Part shown: piece by piece, positions 28,283 to 37,817 of the stretch | Layout of the letters: each line of letters starts with the position of its first letter | Numbering within the stretch: position 1 is the first letter of the stretch | Origin: Thioalkalivibrio sp. AKL19 | GTDB taxonomy: Bacteria; Pseudomonadota; Gammaproteobacteria; Ectothiorhodospirales; Ectothiorhodospiraceae | Reading direction: 5' to 3' | Assembly: GCF_000420165.1 (NCBI RefSeq) | Contig: NZ_ATUK01000012.1 | Coordinates: 267,871 to 331,870, forward strand | Length of the DNA: 64,000 nucleotides | Notes under the pieces: generated by a model | What the model was told of the DNA's origin: nothing | What the model saw: only the letters and a program-made list of their open reading frames with translations | Database searches by the model: none | Position numbers and translations under genes: made by a program

Positions 28283-28945
28283 ATGAATCAGGACGAAATG
28301 AAAAAGGCGGTCGCCGAGGCGGCGCTGGAACGGATCGAGAGCGGCTGGATCGTGGGCGTGGGCACCGGCTCCACCGCCAACTACTTCATCGACGCCCTGG
28401 CCGGCATCAAGGGCAAGATCGACGGTGCCGTAGCCTCCAGCGAGGCCAGCGCCGAGCGCCTGCGCGGGCATGGCATCGAGGTGCTGGACCTGAACTCCGC
28501 CGGCCCGCTGCCGATCTACGTCGACGGGGCCGACGAGGCCACCCGGCACCTGCACCTGACCAAGGGAGGCGGCGGCGCGCTGACCCGCGAGAAGATCGTC
28601 GCGGCAGCCTCGAAGACCTTCGTCTGCGTGGTCGACGAGACCAAGGTTGTGGACTACCTCGGTGCCTTCCCCCTGCCGGTCGAGGTCATCCCGATGGCGC
28701 GCAGCCATGTCGCACGCGCGCTCTCGAAGCTGGGCGGCAATCCCGAGCTGCGCGAGGGCTTCAAAACCGACAACGGCAACCTGATCCTCGATGTGCACAA
28801 CCTGCGCATCATGAACCCGGTGGAGCTCGAATCCGAGCTGGACCATATCGCCGGCGTCGTGACCAACGGCCTGTTCGCCCGGCGTCCCGCCGATGTCATG
28901 CTGGTCGGCTCCGCCGCGGGCGTCGAGGAGATGGTCGCCCGGTAA
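28283..28945 (+). CDS. rpiA: ribose-5-phosphate isomerase A
   Basis: Interconverts ribose-5-phosphate and ribulose-5-phosphate. The 220-residue protein contains [21 protein letters not shown], and [14 protein letters not shown] with the catalytic acid in the DGADE stretch. The ATG at 28283 gives the usual length. ATGs at 28250 and 28268 would add residues without family similarity. Divergent from ilvA. Confidence 0.95.
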   Translation: MNQDEMKKAVAEAALERIESGWIVGVGTGSTANYFIDALAGIKGKIDGAVASSEASAERLRGHGIEVLDLNSAGPLPIYVDGADEATRHLHLTKGGGGALTREKIVAAASKTFVCVVDETKVVDYLGAFPLPVEVIPMARSHVARALSKLGGNPELREGFKTDNGNLILDVHNLRIMNPVELESELDHIAGVVTNGLFARRPADVMLVGSAAGVEEMVAR

Positions 28946-28966
28946 CCACGGGCCGGATCGTTCGCC

Positions 28967-29176
28967 ATGACCGGGACCGGCAAGTGGCTGATCATCATCG
29001 GCGGGCTGATCATGGTGATCGGCCTGCTGTGGCCCTGGCTGGGCAAGATCCCCTGGGGACGACTGCCGGGGGACATCGTGATCGAGGGCGAGAACAGCCG
29101 CTTCTATTTCCCGGTCACCACGATGATCATCGTCAGCGTGGTGATCTCGATCCTGCTGGCGCTTTTCAGGCGCTGA
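28967..29176 (+). CDS. DUF2905 small membrane protein
   Basis: A 69-residue protein with two hydrophobic helices (about 7-27 and 50-67) separated by KIPWGRLPGDIVIEGENSRF, which is the DUF2905 signature. Function unknown; the family occurs widely in bacteria. It starts 21 bases after rpiA and is followed by a strong terminator, so it probably shares the rpiA transcript. Confidence 0.9.
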   Translation: MTGTGKWLIIIGGLIMVIGLLWPWLGKIPWGRLPGDIVIEGENSRFYFPVTTMIIVSVVISILLALFRR

Positions 29177-29192
29177 TGATACCGCTGCAACC

Positions 29193-29226
29193 AAAAGGGC
29201 CGGGATCGCGAGATCCCGGCCCTTTT
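29193..29226. terminator. bidirectional intrinsic terminator
   Basis: Perfect 15-bp stem (29193-29207 with 29212-29226) and GCGA loop, flanked by A and T runs on both sides. It serves the rpiA-DUF2905 transcript on the plus strand and the rhodanese gene on the minus strand. Confidence 0.9.
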
Positions 29227-29251
29227 TCTGGACGAGACGGAACGCCCCGGC

Positions 29252-30085
29252 TCAGGGGCTCATGACCTCGTCATAGAACCGCTGCAGGCCGCCTTCCAGG
29301 AAGCGGAAATCCTCGATCCCGCGTTCCTCCAGATGGTACTGCAGCCAGCGGACCTGCTGACCGTTCTGGTCGAAAATCAGCAGCGGGCTGCCGTCGCGGC
29401 GGGCCTGATCGACGATGCGATTGAGGCGGTCGATGTTCTGCAACGGAGCGGAGACCTCGCGTCCGGCGAACAGCGAGATCTCGTCACGCTGTTCGTTGCC
29501 ACGGATGTCCACCACGACCGCGTCATCGTCGTCGCGGACACGACGGGCAAAGGAGTCGGCGTCGAGCAGGCGCGCCTCGAAGGCCTCCTCGGCAATGAGC
29601 TGGGACTCGGGATCCTCGATCGGCTCGCCGCGCAGAATGGCCAGACCCGGGTAGCGTTCCGCCCAGTCCTTGACCCCGGCGTCATACGCCTGGGTCGGGC
29701 CCAGCCCGGCCGAGTTCGCCCGCGCTGCCGCGCGATAGGACATATAGCTCTCGCGCCCGTTGCAGTAGAACACCAGCGGGCCACCGTGCTGTTCCTCCAG
29801 CGCCCGGACCTGATCCTCGAAATCCGTTGCACCCAGCGGGACGTGATGGGCCCCCTCGATGTGGAGGATGTCGTACTCCAGACGCGGACGAACATCGATC
29901 AACGTGGAACGCGAGAGCTGGCCACGCAGATCGAACAGGTCCACGGCATCCACACCAAACCGCTCGTACAGACTGCGACCGGGGAACTCGACAAAGGCCT
30001 GGGCACTGGCCGCGATGGGGGCACCCGCCAGCCCGACACAAAGGGCCATGGCGGCGAGGCGAGGACTCAAAGAGCGAAAGGTCAT
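29252..30085 (-). CDS. secreted tandem-rhodanese protein, second domain inactive
   Basis: A 277-residue periplasmic protein with a Sec signal peptide (cut near ASA-QA, residues 27-29) and two rhodanese domains. In the first (~35-155) the sulfur-carrying cysteine is present at C108 in FYCNGRESYMS. In the second (~165-277) the corresponding loop reads IFDQNGQQ, with aspartate D240 where the cysteine should be, so it is likely non-catalytic. Classical sulfurtransferases have the active cysteine in the second domain, the reverse of this. ATG 30085 has GGGAG upstream. A role in periplasmic sulfur transfer is inferred. Confidence 0.87.
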   Translation of the reverse strand: MTFRSLSPRLAAMALCVGLAGAPIAASAQAFVEFPGRSLYERFGVDAVDLFDLRGQLSRSTLIDVRPRLEYDILHIEGAHHVPLGATDFEDQVRALEEQHGGPLVFYCNGRESYMSYRAAARANSAGLGPTQAYDAGVKDWAERYPGLAILRGEPIEDPESQLIAEEAFEARLLDADSFARRVRDDDDAVVVDIRGNEQRDEISLFAGREVSAPLQNIDRLNRIVDQARRDGSPLLIFDQNGQQVRWLQYHLEERGIEDFRFLEGGLQRFYDEVMSP

Positions 30086-30298
30086 GCGAACTCCCTTGCA
30101 TGTACGGGGTGGACGTGCCGCACGCACTGCCGCGGCCTTGACGGGCGTTTGGGACGATACCGATTCCGATCCCCCCTTTGCGCCCGCTAGGGCGACGCGG
30201 GGCGGTAATCCTTTATTCCGCCGCTCGCGTCCGCTGCCCCGATTGTAGCCAACCCGGGCGCGCCGTGTGGAGACCCGCCCCGGGAGCCGCCCACGCCG

Positions 30299-33200
30299 CT
30301 ACAGCAGGACCTTCTCGATCCCGCCCTCGCGGGCGCGCTCGATGAAGTTCTTCTGCCAGCCATCGCCCATCAGGCGGTTGGCCATCTCCACCACGATGTA
30401 ATCGGTGTCGAGGCCCGTGTCCTCGCGATACCGCGACAGGCCCTGCTGGCAGGCCGGGCAGGAGGTCAGCATCTTCACGTTGCCGTCCTTCGCCTTCTCC
30501 TCGCCGGTCAGTTCCTTGATGCCCTTGTGCAGCTCTTCCTGCTTGCGGAAGCGCACCTGGGTGGCGATATCCGGGCGACTGATCGCGAAGGTCCCGGCTT
30601 CCCCACAGCAGCGGTTGGACTGCAAGACCTCCTGACCCAGCAACTTGGCCGCGACGTCGGTCGGCTTGTGCGACTTCATCGGCGAGTGGCAGGGATCGTG
30701 GTACATGTACTGCACCCCCTTCAGTCCCTCCAGGTGCACGCCCTTCTCCATCAGGTACTCGTGGATATCCAGCAGGCGGCAGCCCGGGAAGATCCGCTCG
30801 AACTCGTATTTCAGGAGCTGATCCATGCAGGTGCCGCAGGACACCACGACCGTCTTGATGTCGAGGTAGTTGAGCGTGGTCGCGAGGCGGTGGAACAGCA
30901 CCCGGTTCTCGGTGCTGATCTGCTGGCCCTTCTCGAAATCGCCACCGGCATTCTGCGGATACCCGCAGCACAGGTAGCCCGGCGGCAGCACGGTCTGCGC
31001 GCCCACGTCGTAGAGCATGGCGAGCGTGGCCAGCCCCACCTGGCTGAACAGGCGCTCGGAACCGCAACCCGGGAAGTAGAACACCGCATCCGAATCCAGA
31101 TCGGTCTTCACCGGGTCGCGCAGGATCGGCACGTAGCGCGAATCCTCCAGCCCCAGCATCTGGCGGGTGGTCTGGCTCGGCAGCCCGGCGGGCATCGGCT
31201 TTTTCACGAAGTGCACGACCTGCTCGTGCATCGGCGCCTTGCCGGTGGTCGAGCGCGGGGTCTTGCCCTCGCCGGTCAGGCCGAGTTTCTTGAACGACCA
31301 GTGGCCCAGACGCTGGGCGGCGTAGCCCATCTGGATCGCACCCTTGCGGATGCCCTTGATGGTGGCCGGGTCCTTCGCGTTGAGGAAGGCCATGGACATC
31401 ATCGTCGCCGGCGTCGCCTTGCGCTTGCCCTTCTTGCTGAGGATCGAGCGCATGTGCATGGTCACGTCGCCAAAGTCGATGTCGACCGGACACGGATTCA
31501 GACACTTGTGGCAGATCGTGCAGTGATCCGCGACGTCGTTCATCTCCTCGAAGTGATTCAGCGACAGCCCGCGCCGGGTCTGCTCCTCGTAGAGGAACGC
31601 CTCGACGATCAACCCGGTCGCCAGGATCTTGTTACGCGGCGAGTACAGCAGGTTCGCGCGAGGGACATGCGTGTTGCACTCCGGCTTGCACTTGCCGCAG
31701 CGCAGGCAGTCCTTGATCTCGTCGTTGAGATCGCCCAGTTCGCTCTGCTCGAGGATCAGCGCCTCCTGCTTCACCAGGCGCAGCGACGGCGTGTACGCAT
31801 TGGACAGTCCGGATCCCTCCAGCAGCTTGCCCGCGTTGAACACGCCGTTCGGATCGACCTGCTTCTTGTACTCGGCGAACGACTCGATGCGTTCCGGCTC
31901 GAGGTACTGCATCTTGGTCAGGCCGATGCCGTGCTCGCCGGAGATCACCCCGTTGAGCTCGCGTGCCAGGCGCATCACGTCGTCTACCAGCCGTTCGGCC
32001 CGGTGCATCATCTGGTAGTCGTTGGAGTTGACCGGGATATTGGTGTGCACGTTGCCGTCGCCCGCATGCATGTGCAGGGCGATGAAAAGTCGGCTGGTCA
32101 GCACACGGTCATGGATCGCGGTCAGGCGCTTGCGCACCGGCTCCAGCTGGTGGCCGCCGAAGATCTCGAACAACGGCCGCTCGACCTCGGCCCGATAGGA
32201 GATGCGCAGGCTGCGACGCAGCAGCAGGTTCATCAGCTTGTCGTGATCACGGCGGTCGGCCCGGGCCGGCTCGTCCAGCAGCGCGTCGCATTCCGCGGCC
32301 TGGGTGAAGAAGTTCTCCGAGATCTTCTCCCAGCGCTTCTTCACCTCCTCCAGGACCTCCACCGCACGCTCGCGCTTGGACTCGAACCATTGCTGGCCCT
32401 CGCCGCCGGTGTCGTCCAGCAGCTCGCGCAACTCGGGGTGGTCGCCGCGCATGCACTCCAGCACCTCGTCGACCATGGTCAGCTTGTTCTTCAGTGACTC
32501 GCGCACGTTCAGGGATTCGATCCCCTCGGTGTACTCCGCCAGGCGCTCGAGCGGGATCACCACGTCCTCGTTGATCTTGAAGGCGTTGGTGTGGTGGGCA
32601 ATCGCCGCGGTGCGCGCGCGATCGGCCCAGAAGCGCTTGCGCGCCTCGGGACTGACGGCAATGAAGCCCTCGCCATTACGGGCATTGGCAGCGCGCACCA
32701 TCTTGGCCGCCAGCTTGCCCAGGGCATCTTCGTTGTCGGAAACGATGTCGGCGACCAGCACCATCTTCGGCAGGTCGCCGCGGGCCCCCTTCGGGGTGTA
32801 CTTGACCGCGCGCACGTAGCGCTCGTCCAGGTGTTCGAGGCCCGCCAGCAGGACCTCGTCCTCGGCATCCACGGCGTCCTTGATCTCGACAATCGCCGGG
32901 ACCGCCTGGTGCAAGTCGGTCCCGTAGAACTCGAGGCACACCGTGCGGATGTTGTCCGGCATCCGGTGCAGGATGAACTCGGCCGAGGTAATCAGGCCGT
33001 CGCAGCCCTCCTTCTGGATGCCCGGCACGCCCATCAGCGTCTTGTCGGTGACGTCCTTGCCCAGCCCCAGCTTGCGGAAATTCTGCCCCGGCATCTCGAG
33101 GATTTCGGGCTCGCCCTTCGGCGTCTTGCCGTCCGGCTGATAGCGGGTCACGCGGAAGCGCACGGTCGCGGCGTCGTGAATCTTGCCGAGGTTGTGATCC

Positions 33201-34141
33201 AGCCGCTCGATGTACAGCCACTCCGCCTCGGGCGTGACCATCGTCCAGGCGGCGAGGTTGTCCAGTGCGGTGCCCCACAGCACGGCCTTCTTGCCACCGG
33301 CGTTCATCGCCACGTTGCCGCCGATGGTCGAGGCATCCTGCGAGGTGGGGTCCACCGCAAACACGAGGCCATTGCGATCGGCCAGTTCGGAGACCCGCTT
33401 GGTGACCACGCCGGCCTCCACGCGCACCACCGGCACGTCATGGTCGACGCCCGGCAGCGGCCGACGCTTCACATCACCAAGACCCTCGAGCTTCTCGGTG
33501 TTGATGACCGCCGAACGCTTGGACAGGGGGACGGCGCTACCGGTATAGCCGGTGCCGCCGCCGCGCGGGATCACCGTGAGGCCCAGCTCGATGCACGCCG
33601 CAACCAGCGGCCCCATCTCTTGTTCGGAATCCGGGGTGAGAACCACGAACGGGAGCTCCACGCGCCAGTCGGTGGCATCCGTTACGTGGGAGACACGGGC
33701 CAGTCCGCCGAACTGGATATTGTCCCGATGCGTCAGGCCCTTCATGCGCTTGCGCACCTGATCGCGCAGCGCCACGGTGTCGGTGAACTCCTGCGCAAAG
33801 GCGGATACCGCTGCCTGCGCCCGACGGGCCAGCTTGAGCGCCTTCTCGTTGCCATCGGCCCGCGCCGTAATCTGGCCCAGGCGATGCTGCATGGCGTCGA
33901 TCAGCGCCTTGCGGCGCTTCTTGTCCTCGAGCAGGTCATCCTGGATATACGGGTTACGGGTGACCACCCACATGTCCCCCAGGACCTCGAACAGCATGCG
34001 CGCGGACACGCCCGTCCGACGCTCCCCACGCAGTTCGTTGAGGAGATCCCAGGTGTCGGATCCCAGGAAACGAATGACAATTTCGCGGTCGGAGAATGAG
34101 GTGTAGTTATAGGGTATTTCTCGAACGCGTTCGGCGGTCAT
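30299..34141 (-). CDS. giant FAD-linked oxidase / iron-sulfur dehydrogenase
   Basis: A 1280-residue multidomain dehydrogenase. Order: an N-terminal ~150-residue domain (DUF3683-like; [19 protein letters not shown]); an FAD-binding PCMH domain (~165-420; [36 protein letters not shown]); an FAD-oxidase C-terminal domain with [14 protein letters not shown] and [14 protein letters not shown]; two 4Fe-4S motifs ([11 protein letters not shown] and [12 protein letters not shown]); and a C-terminal pair of CCG domains ([20 protein letters not shown]). This resembles D-2-hydroxyacid dehydrogenases fused to GlpC-like electron-transfer modules. Substrate cannot be told; D-lactate, glycolate or D-2-hydroxyglutarate are candidates. 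Cytoplasmic, probably membrane-associated through quinone transfer. Confidence 0.88.
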   Translation of the reverse strand: MTAERVREIPYNYTSFSDREIVIRFLGSDTWDLLNELRGERRTGVSARMLFEVLGDMWVVTRNPYIQDDLLEDKKRRKALIDAMQHRLGQITARADGNEKALKLARRAQAAVSAFAQEFTDTVALRDQVRKRMKGLTHRDNIQFGGLARVSHVTDATDWRVELPFVVLTPDSEQEMGPLVAACIELGLTVIPRGGGTGYTGSAVPLSKRSAVINTEKLEGLGDVKRRPLPGVDHDVPVVRVEAGVVTKRVSELADRNGLVFAVDPTSQDASTIGGNVAMNAGGKKAVLWGTALDNLAAWTMVTPEAEWLYIERLDHNLGKIHDAATVRFRVTRYQPDGKTPKGEPEILEMPGQNFRKLGLGKDVTDKTLMGVPGIQKEGCDGLITSAEFILHRMPDNIRTVCLEFYGTDLHQAVPAIVEIKDAVDAEDEVLLAGLEHLDERYVRAVKYTPKGARGDLPKMVLVADIVSDNEDALGKLAAKMVRAANARNGEGFIAVSPEARKRFWADRARTAAIAHHTNAFKINEDVVIPLERLAEYTEGIESLNVRESLKNKLTMVDEVLECMRGDHPELRELLDDTGGEGQQWFESKRERAVEVLEEVKKRWEKISENFFTQAAECDALLDEPARADRRDHDKLMNLLLRRSLRISYRAEVERPLFEIFGGHQLEPVRKRLTAIHDRVLTSRLFIALHMHAGDGNVHTNIPVNSNDYQMMHRAERLVDDVMRLARELNGVISGEHGIGLTKMQYLEPERIESFAEYKKQVDPNGVFNAGKLLEGSGLSNAYTPSLRLVKQEALILEQSELGDLNDEIKDCLRCGKCKPECNTHVPRANLLYSPRNKILATGLIVEAFLYEEQTRRGLSLNHFEEMNDVADHCTICHKCLNPCPVDIDFGDVTMHMRSILSKKGKRKATPATMMSMAFLNAKDPATIKGIRKGAIQMGYAAQRLGHWSFKKLGLTGEGKTPRSTTGKAPMHEQVVHFVKKPMPAGLPSQTTRQMLGLEDSRYVPILRDPVKTDLDSDAVFYFPGCGSERLFSQVGLATLAMLYDVGAQTVLPPGYLCCGYPQNAGGDFEKGQQISTENRVLFHRLATTLNYLDIKTVVVSCGTCMDQLLKYEFERIFPGCRLLDIHEYLMEKGVHLEGLKGVQYMYHDPCHSPMKSHKPTDVAAKLLGQEVLQSNRCCGEAGTFAISRPDIATQVRFRKQEELHKGIKELTGEEKAKDGNVKMLTSCPACQQGLSRYREDTGLDTDYIVVEMANRLMGDGWQKNFIERAREGGIEKVLL

Positions 34142-34246
34142 TGAGGCTTGGCCCCCCGATCAGAATGAGGCCAAAGAGTAACGGGTCCGCGCGACCTGCG
34201 CACGAACTCGCACTGTTGGTCCATGCTTTTGGGTGCCAAACTATCG

Positions 34247-34396
34247 CTAGAAATAGGCGAGCAGCCCCAGCACCCCGACCACGATCAGGTAGATGGCAAC
34301 GATGTAGTTCAGCAGCCGGGGGCGGATCAGGATGAGGATCCCCGCCACCAGCGACAGAATGGCCATCAGCAGGCCCGGTTCGATATTCAGCGTCAT
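34247..34396 (-). CDS. DUF3096-like tiny membrane protein
   Basis: A 49-residue product read from the ATG at 34396. It has two hydrophobic stretches, LLMAILSLVAGILILI and YIVAIYLIVVGVLGLLAYF, separated by the basic RPRLLN turn, the pattern of DUF3096 proteins. It is too short to be found by usual length cut-offs. Located between the MBL hydrolase and the giant dehydrogenase on the same strand. Function unknown. Confidence 0.75.
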   Translation of the reverse strand: MTLNIEPGLLMAILSLVAGILILIRPRLLNYIVAIYLIVVGVLGLLAYF

Positions 34397-34490
34397 TGGC
34401 GATCACTCCTTTCGCTCGCGGGGGACGGGGATATCTCAAGCGCCCCCCGGGGAGGCGCCCTGGCTCCCCGGGGCGCTTCCGGAAGAGCCT

Positions 34491-35408
34491 CTAGAAGAGC
34501 TTCTCTTCCATCTCCAGATACACCGCATTCGCATTGCTGCGATTGGTCTGCTCAAAGGCCGGCAGGTCCTCGTACTCGCTCCAGTCCATCGCGGCGTAGG
34601 CCTCGTCGAAGGTCTCCATGTTCTCCACGGCCGCGCCCATGTGCTCGCGCAGCTTGACGAGGTAGTCCCGGGTGAACTTCACCGCGCGGCCGGCCTGATC
34701 GGTGGCCTCGCCATGCCCCGGCACGAGGAACTTCAAGTCCATCTCCATCAGCTCCTCCAGGCGGTTGACCCAGTTCTCGGAGTCCAGCGCGTCATCACCG
34801 AGGAACGGGATACGGCCATCGAAGACGATATCCCCGGCAAACACCACCCCCGTCTCCTCGACCACCATGATGATGTCATCCGGCGAGTGCGCCGGGCCGG
34901 CATGGACACAGCGGAAGGTCTTGCCACCCAGGCGGATGGTGTACTCGTCGTCGAAGAATTCGTCCGGCGGAATGATCTGGGTGTCCTCGTCCACCCACGG
35001 ACTCAGCACGCCGCGGCGCTGCTCCAGCCGCGCCACCGCACCGGCACCGCCGAGATAGTCTCGCGCCCGCGCCTGGCCGATGATCTTGGCATCGGTGTGG
35101 TCGGCGAACGCCTGAAGCCCGTAGATGTGGTCCGCGTGGTAATGCCCGGCGATCACGTATTTGATCGGCTGATCGGTCACCTCGCGAATACGGCGGATCA
35201 TCTCGAACCCGAGCGGCGGGGTACCAAGGGCGTCATAGACAACCACGCCCTCGTCGGTCACCACGAATCCCGCATTGGAGGTATGCCCCTCGTTGTCGGG
35301 GTCCGGGATTCCGGAGATCCCGACCATGTACCAGGTGTCCGCGCCCTCGACCTCGTGGGCGGTGGTATCGACGGTCACGGGCTCGTAGGGGTTATCGGGT
35401 ACCGACAT
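34491..35408 (-). CDS. MBL-fold metallohydrolase
   Basis: A 305-residue metallo-beta-lactamase-fold protein. Metal ligands are visible in AGHYHADH, HAGPAHSPDD, FAGDIVFDGRIPF and VPGHGEATD. No signal peptide. The layout resembles class-B-like hydrolases and the SoxH/quinoprotein-relay hydrolases, but I cannot choose among them. ATG 35408 has AAGGAGAGGAG upstream. A GC-rich imperfect hairpin follows the stop without a T run. Confidence 0.82.
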   Translation of the reverse strand: MSVPDNPYEPVTVDTTAHEVEGADTWYMVGISGIPDPDNEGHTSNAGFVVTDEGVVVYDALGTPPLGFEMIRRIREVTDQPIKYVIAGHYHADHIYGLQAFADHTDAKIIGQARARDYLGGAGAVARLEQRRGVLSPWVDEDTQIIPPDEFFDDEYTIRLGGKTFRCVHAGPAHSPDDIIMVVEETGVVFAGDIVFDGRIPFLGDDALDSENWVNRLEELMEMDLKFLVPGHGEATDQAGRAVKFTRDYLVKLREHMGAAVENMETFDEAYAAMDWSEYEDLPAFEQTNRSNANAVYLEMEEKLF

Positions 35409-35755
35409 GGTGACTCCTCTCCTTTTGGTTTCTTCTGCATTCAGGCGTATTCGACCCGTTCAATCCGGTCTCTGCGAAATTGGACGGGAAAAGGGCGCGA
35501 GAATTCCCTGCATTCCCCGATCCCGGCCAAGGGATTGTAGCGGAGGCGGGGCGGGATTGAGCGAGGGCCTGATGCCGGGACCGGGTCCATCACGAACGGG
35601 GGAAGGAAGCGGGTCGAAAGCCGCCTCCTCCGGTAATCGATGAGGCTGGGGGAAACATCGCCATCCACGGGCCACAACGGACTGGCCCGGGAATTGTGCC
35701 CCAGGTGGGTGCCCGCTCATGCGAGATGCGGGTGCATCGCGGGGCGCGCACGGCT
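35409..35755. other. gene-free upstream region
   Basis: About 350 bases upstream of the MBL gene. No coding frame with family signal was found. TACAAT on the minus strand near 35534-35539 could be a -10 element, without a convincing -35. I see nothing else in it. Confidence 0.5.
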
Positions 35756-35870
35756 TGGGGGACCAGGATGATTCGGCAGCTGCGCCGCCTCACCCCTTCG
35801 GGGCTGCACGCGCGCCGCGCGTGCAGTGCTCCGCTGCGCTCCGCCGAACCTTCCAGGTTCGAACCCTGGG
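35756..35870 (-). repeat. tRNA-Gln 3'-end remnant with palindromic insert (1)
   Basis: Read on the minus strand, the segment ends in ATCCTGGTCCCCCA, the 3' acceptor/T-arm of the neighbouring tRNA-Gln. The T-loop is interrupted by about 90 bases of GC-rich palindrome, including an 11-bp stem CTGCACGCGCG with its complement one base away and CCCCTTCGGGG. The 5' half of a tRNA is absent, so it cannot be functional. It shares insert ends with the second remnant at 35929-36046. Confidence 0.7.
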
Positions 35871-35881
35871 CCCGCTCAAAT

Positions 35882-35929
35882 ATCCATAGAAAAGGGCCCC
35901 CTATATATAGGGGGCCCTTTTCTATGGAT
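35882..35929. terminator. 48-bp perfect palindrome, likely bidirectional terminator
   Basis: The 24-base arms are exactly complementary, centred between 35905 and 35906, and include A4GGGCCCCC and its complement. The core (AAAAGGGCCCCC ... GGGGGCCCTTTT) has terminator character on both strands. It separates the two tRNA remnants. Confidence 0.75.
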
Positions 35930-36046
35930 GGCTGGGGGACCAGGATTACTCGGCGCTATGCGCCTCGCCCTTCGGGCCAGCGCCGCAAACGGCGCTGTTC
36001 GGCTCGGCTACGCCTCACCGTCGAACCTTGCAGGTTCTCATCCTGA
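35929..36046 (-). repeat. tRNA-Gln 3'-end remnant with palindromic insert (2)
   Basis: On the minus strand the last 19 bases (35929-35947 complement) equal the CCA-containing 3' end of the intact tRNA-Gln. They are preceded by ~95 bases of palindromic insert with an 8-bp stem CAGCGCCG/CGGCGCTG and CCCGAAGGG, bounded by AAGGTTCGA. The insert family and break point match remnant 1. The repeat order insert-tRNA end-terminator recurs twice. Confidence 0.72.
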
Positions 36047-36065
36047 GATCTTCCAACGATTCATG

Positions 36066-36090
36066 AAAAAAGGCCCCACAAGGGGGCCTT
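36066..36090 (-). terminator. intrinsic terminator after tRNA-Gln
   Basis: Minus-strand stem AAGGCCCC(C) with TTGT loop and GGGGCCTT followed by a run of T. It lies directly downstream of the tRNA and probably ends the rplM-rpsI-tRNA transcript or the tRNA's own. Confidence 0.85.
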
Positions 36091-36100
36091 CCTCCATAAA

Positions 36101-36174
36101 TGGCTGGGGGACCAGGATTCGAACCTGGGTTGACGGAGTCAGAGTCCGTAGTCCTACCGCTAGACGATCCCCCA
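36101..36174 (-). tRNA. tRNA-Gln (anticodon CUG)
   Basis: The minus strand folds into a full cloverleaf. The acceptor stem TGGGGGA pairs with TCCCCCA, the anticodon stem is ACGGA/TCCGT with loop CTCTGAC (anticodon CTG), and the T-arm is CCAGGTTCGAATCCTGG. The CCA end is encoded. The sequence resembles other bacterial tRNA-Gln genes. It lies 40 bases downstream of rpsI on the same strand without a strong terminator between them. Confidence 0.95.
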
Positions 36175-36214
36175 GTAAACCGGGTCGGGTGCAGCCCGAA
36201 ACTCGGCGCGTATT

Positions 36215-36607
36215 TTAACGCTTCGAGTACTGGGTTGCACGACGGGCCTTGCGCAGGCCGATCTTCTTGCGCTCCACCTCGCGAGCATCACGGGTCAGGT
36301 GACCCCCGCGACGCAGCGGCGAGCGCAGCTCTTCGTTGTACTGCACCAGGGCACGGGCGATACCCAGACGGATCGCGCCGGCCTGGCCGTTGCCGCCACC
36401 GCCTTCGACGGTTGCGATCACGTCGAAGTTGTCGGTCGACTCGGTCGCCTCCAGCGGCTGGCGCACGACCATGCGCGAGGTCTGGCGGCCGAAGAAGTCG
36501 TCCAGCGGCTTCTCGTTAACCGTGATGTTGCCCGTACCGGGGCGCAGGAAGACACGCGCCGAGGCGGTCTTGCGGCGGCCGGTGCCGTAATACTGATTGG
36601 TAGCCAT
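36215..36607 (-). CDS. rpsI: 30S ribosomal protein S9
   Basis: Small-subunit protein of 130 residues whose C-terminal tail contacts tRNA in the P site. [19 protein letters not shown] opens the protein, and it closes with the conserved [11 protein letters not shown]. The ATG at 36607 gives family length. It is 31 bases after rplM in the standard two-gene operon. Confidence 0.98.
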   Translation of the reverse strand: MATNQYYGTGRRKTASARVFLRPGTGNITVNEKPLDDFFGRQTSRMVVRQPLEATESTDNFDVIATVEGGGGNGQAGAIRLGIARALVQYNEELRSPLRRGGHLTRDAREVERKKIGLRKARRATQYSKR

Positions 36608-36638
36608 TCGGATCGATTCCCTTGCTGATTCTGGCGGC

Positions 36639-37067
36639 TCAGACTTCGAGCGGCTGCGGCTGCTGGGCCGTGTGCCGGTGTTCGGTACCGGCGTAGACCT
36701 TGAGCTTCTTGAACATGGCCCGGCCAAGCGGGTTGCGCGGCAGCATGCCCTTCACGGCAAGCTCCAGCACCTTCTCCGGATGACGCTCGATCATCTGGGT
36801 GAAGTTGGCTTCCTTGATGCCACCCGGGTAACCGGTGTGGTGGAAGTACTTCTTGTCCATGGCCTTGTTGCCGGAGACGCGAATCTTTTCCGCGTTGATC
36901 ACGACGATGTAGTCGCCGGTATCGACATGCGGCGTGTACACGGGCTTGTGCTTCCCGCGCAGGCGGCGTGCGATCTCGGTGGCGAGTCGGCCGAGGGTCT
37001 TGCCGTCGGCGTCGACGAGAAACCAGTCGCGTTCGACTTCGGCCGGCTTGGCGCTGATGGTACTCAT
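36639..37067 (-). CDS. rplM: 50S ribosomal protein L13
   Basis: Large-subunit protein, 142 residues; early 23S rRNA binder. [20 protein letters not shown] and the central block with HHTGYPGG and MLPRNPLGR are diagnostic. The ATG at 37067 is chosen over the open upstream frame, which has no L13 similarity. First gene of the rplM-rpsI operon. Confidence 0.98.
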   Translation of the reverse strand: MSTISAKPAEVERDWFLVDADGKTLGRLATEIARRLRGKHKPVYTPHVDTGDYIVVINAEKIRVSGNKAMDKKYFHHTGYPGGIKEANFTQMIERHPEKVLELAVKGMLPRNPLGRAMFKKLKVYAGTEHRHTAQQPQPLEV

Positions 37068-37227
37068 GATGTTCGATGCTCCGAGGTCGGGGCGATTCAG
37101 AAAGCGCGCAAGAATAACGCTTCCCTTCACCCGATTCAAGCAAAAGGGACAATTCGCGAGACAGGCCGCACCCACTCGGGCGACGTGGTGGGCCGGCGCC
37201 TGCGCGAGCATCCCTGCATACAATAAA

Positions 37228-37251
37228 GGGGCCGCCCCGGAGAGCGGCCCC
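37228..37251 (-). terminator. intrinsic terminator after the DUF4168 gene
   Basis: Stem GGGGCCGC/GCGGCCCC with an 8-base loop, followed on the minus strand by TTTATT. A second GC-rich hairpin lies at about 37257-37279. They isolate rplM from the upstream gene. Confidence 0.75.
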
Positions 37252-37295
37252 CTGCACCCCGGGCGCCAGGGCCCGGGGAGGCTCGCGTTACCCGC

Positions 37296-37817
37296 TTACA
37301 GCTGGGCTTCGGCGCGCTCCTGCACTTCCTGCATCAGCTCCGGGTCGTTCTGCAGGGCCATGGCGACTTCGTTGTACTCCTCGACGCTCATGCCCGCATC
37401 TTCGACGGCGTTGACCATTTCATCCTGCGCTTCCTGCTGCATGGACTGCGCCTCGGTCTCGTCCTCGGCATTCTGCAGGCGATCGGCGAAGTCCTCGCGC
37501 ACTTCCTGCACCGCGACGAACGCGGTCACGAAGGTGTCGATGTCCTCTTCGCTCAGGTCAACCTCGGGGGCTTCCTGCATCGGGGCCCCGCCCTGGGCCG
37601 CGCCGCCCTGGGCACCACCCTGCGGCGGCTGACCACCCTGGGCACCGCCACCGGCGCCGGCACCGCCTTCCTGGGCCGGCGGCTGGCCACCCTGGGCACC
37701 GCCCATGTCGCCACCGCCAGCGCCGCCTTCGGCACCGCCGTACTGGGCGGAGGCCGCGCCACCCACGGCGAACAGCGAAGTCAGGGCCATTGCGAGCATC
37801 GTCTTGCGCATATTCAT
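37296..37817 (-). CDS. secreted Gly/Gln-rich DUF4168 protein
   Basis: A 173-residue exported protein. The signal peptide MNMRKTMLAMALTSLFAVGG ends near ASA-QY. Residues ~25-85 are low complexity, rich in Gly, Ala, Gln and Pro, with repeated AQGGQPP units. The C-terminal ~85 residues (EEDIDTFVTAFVAVQEVRED onward) match the DUF4168 helical domain. Function unknown; envelope or extracellular. Start is one of two adjacent ATGs (37820 or 37817) with AAGGAG upstream. A sigma-54 promoter lies about 150 bases upstream, directly after the NtrC-type regulator gene. Confidence 0.85.
   Translation of the reverse strand: MNMRKTMLAMALTSLFAVGGAASAQYGGAEGGAGGGDMGGAQGGQPPAQEGGAGAGGGAQGGQPPQGGAQGGAAQGGAPMQEAPEVDLSEEDIDTFVTAFVAVQEVREDFADRLQNAEDETEAQSMQQEAQDEMVNAVEDAGMSVEEYNEVAMALQNDPELMQEVQERAEAQL

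Noticed and set aside
30527..32497. 656-residue antisense open frame over the giant dehydrogenase
   Set aside because: Shadow of a well-supported coding strand.
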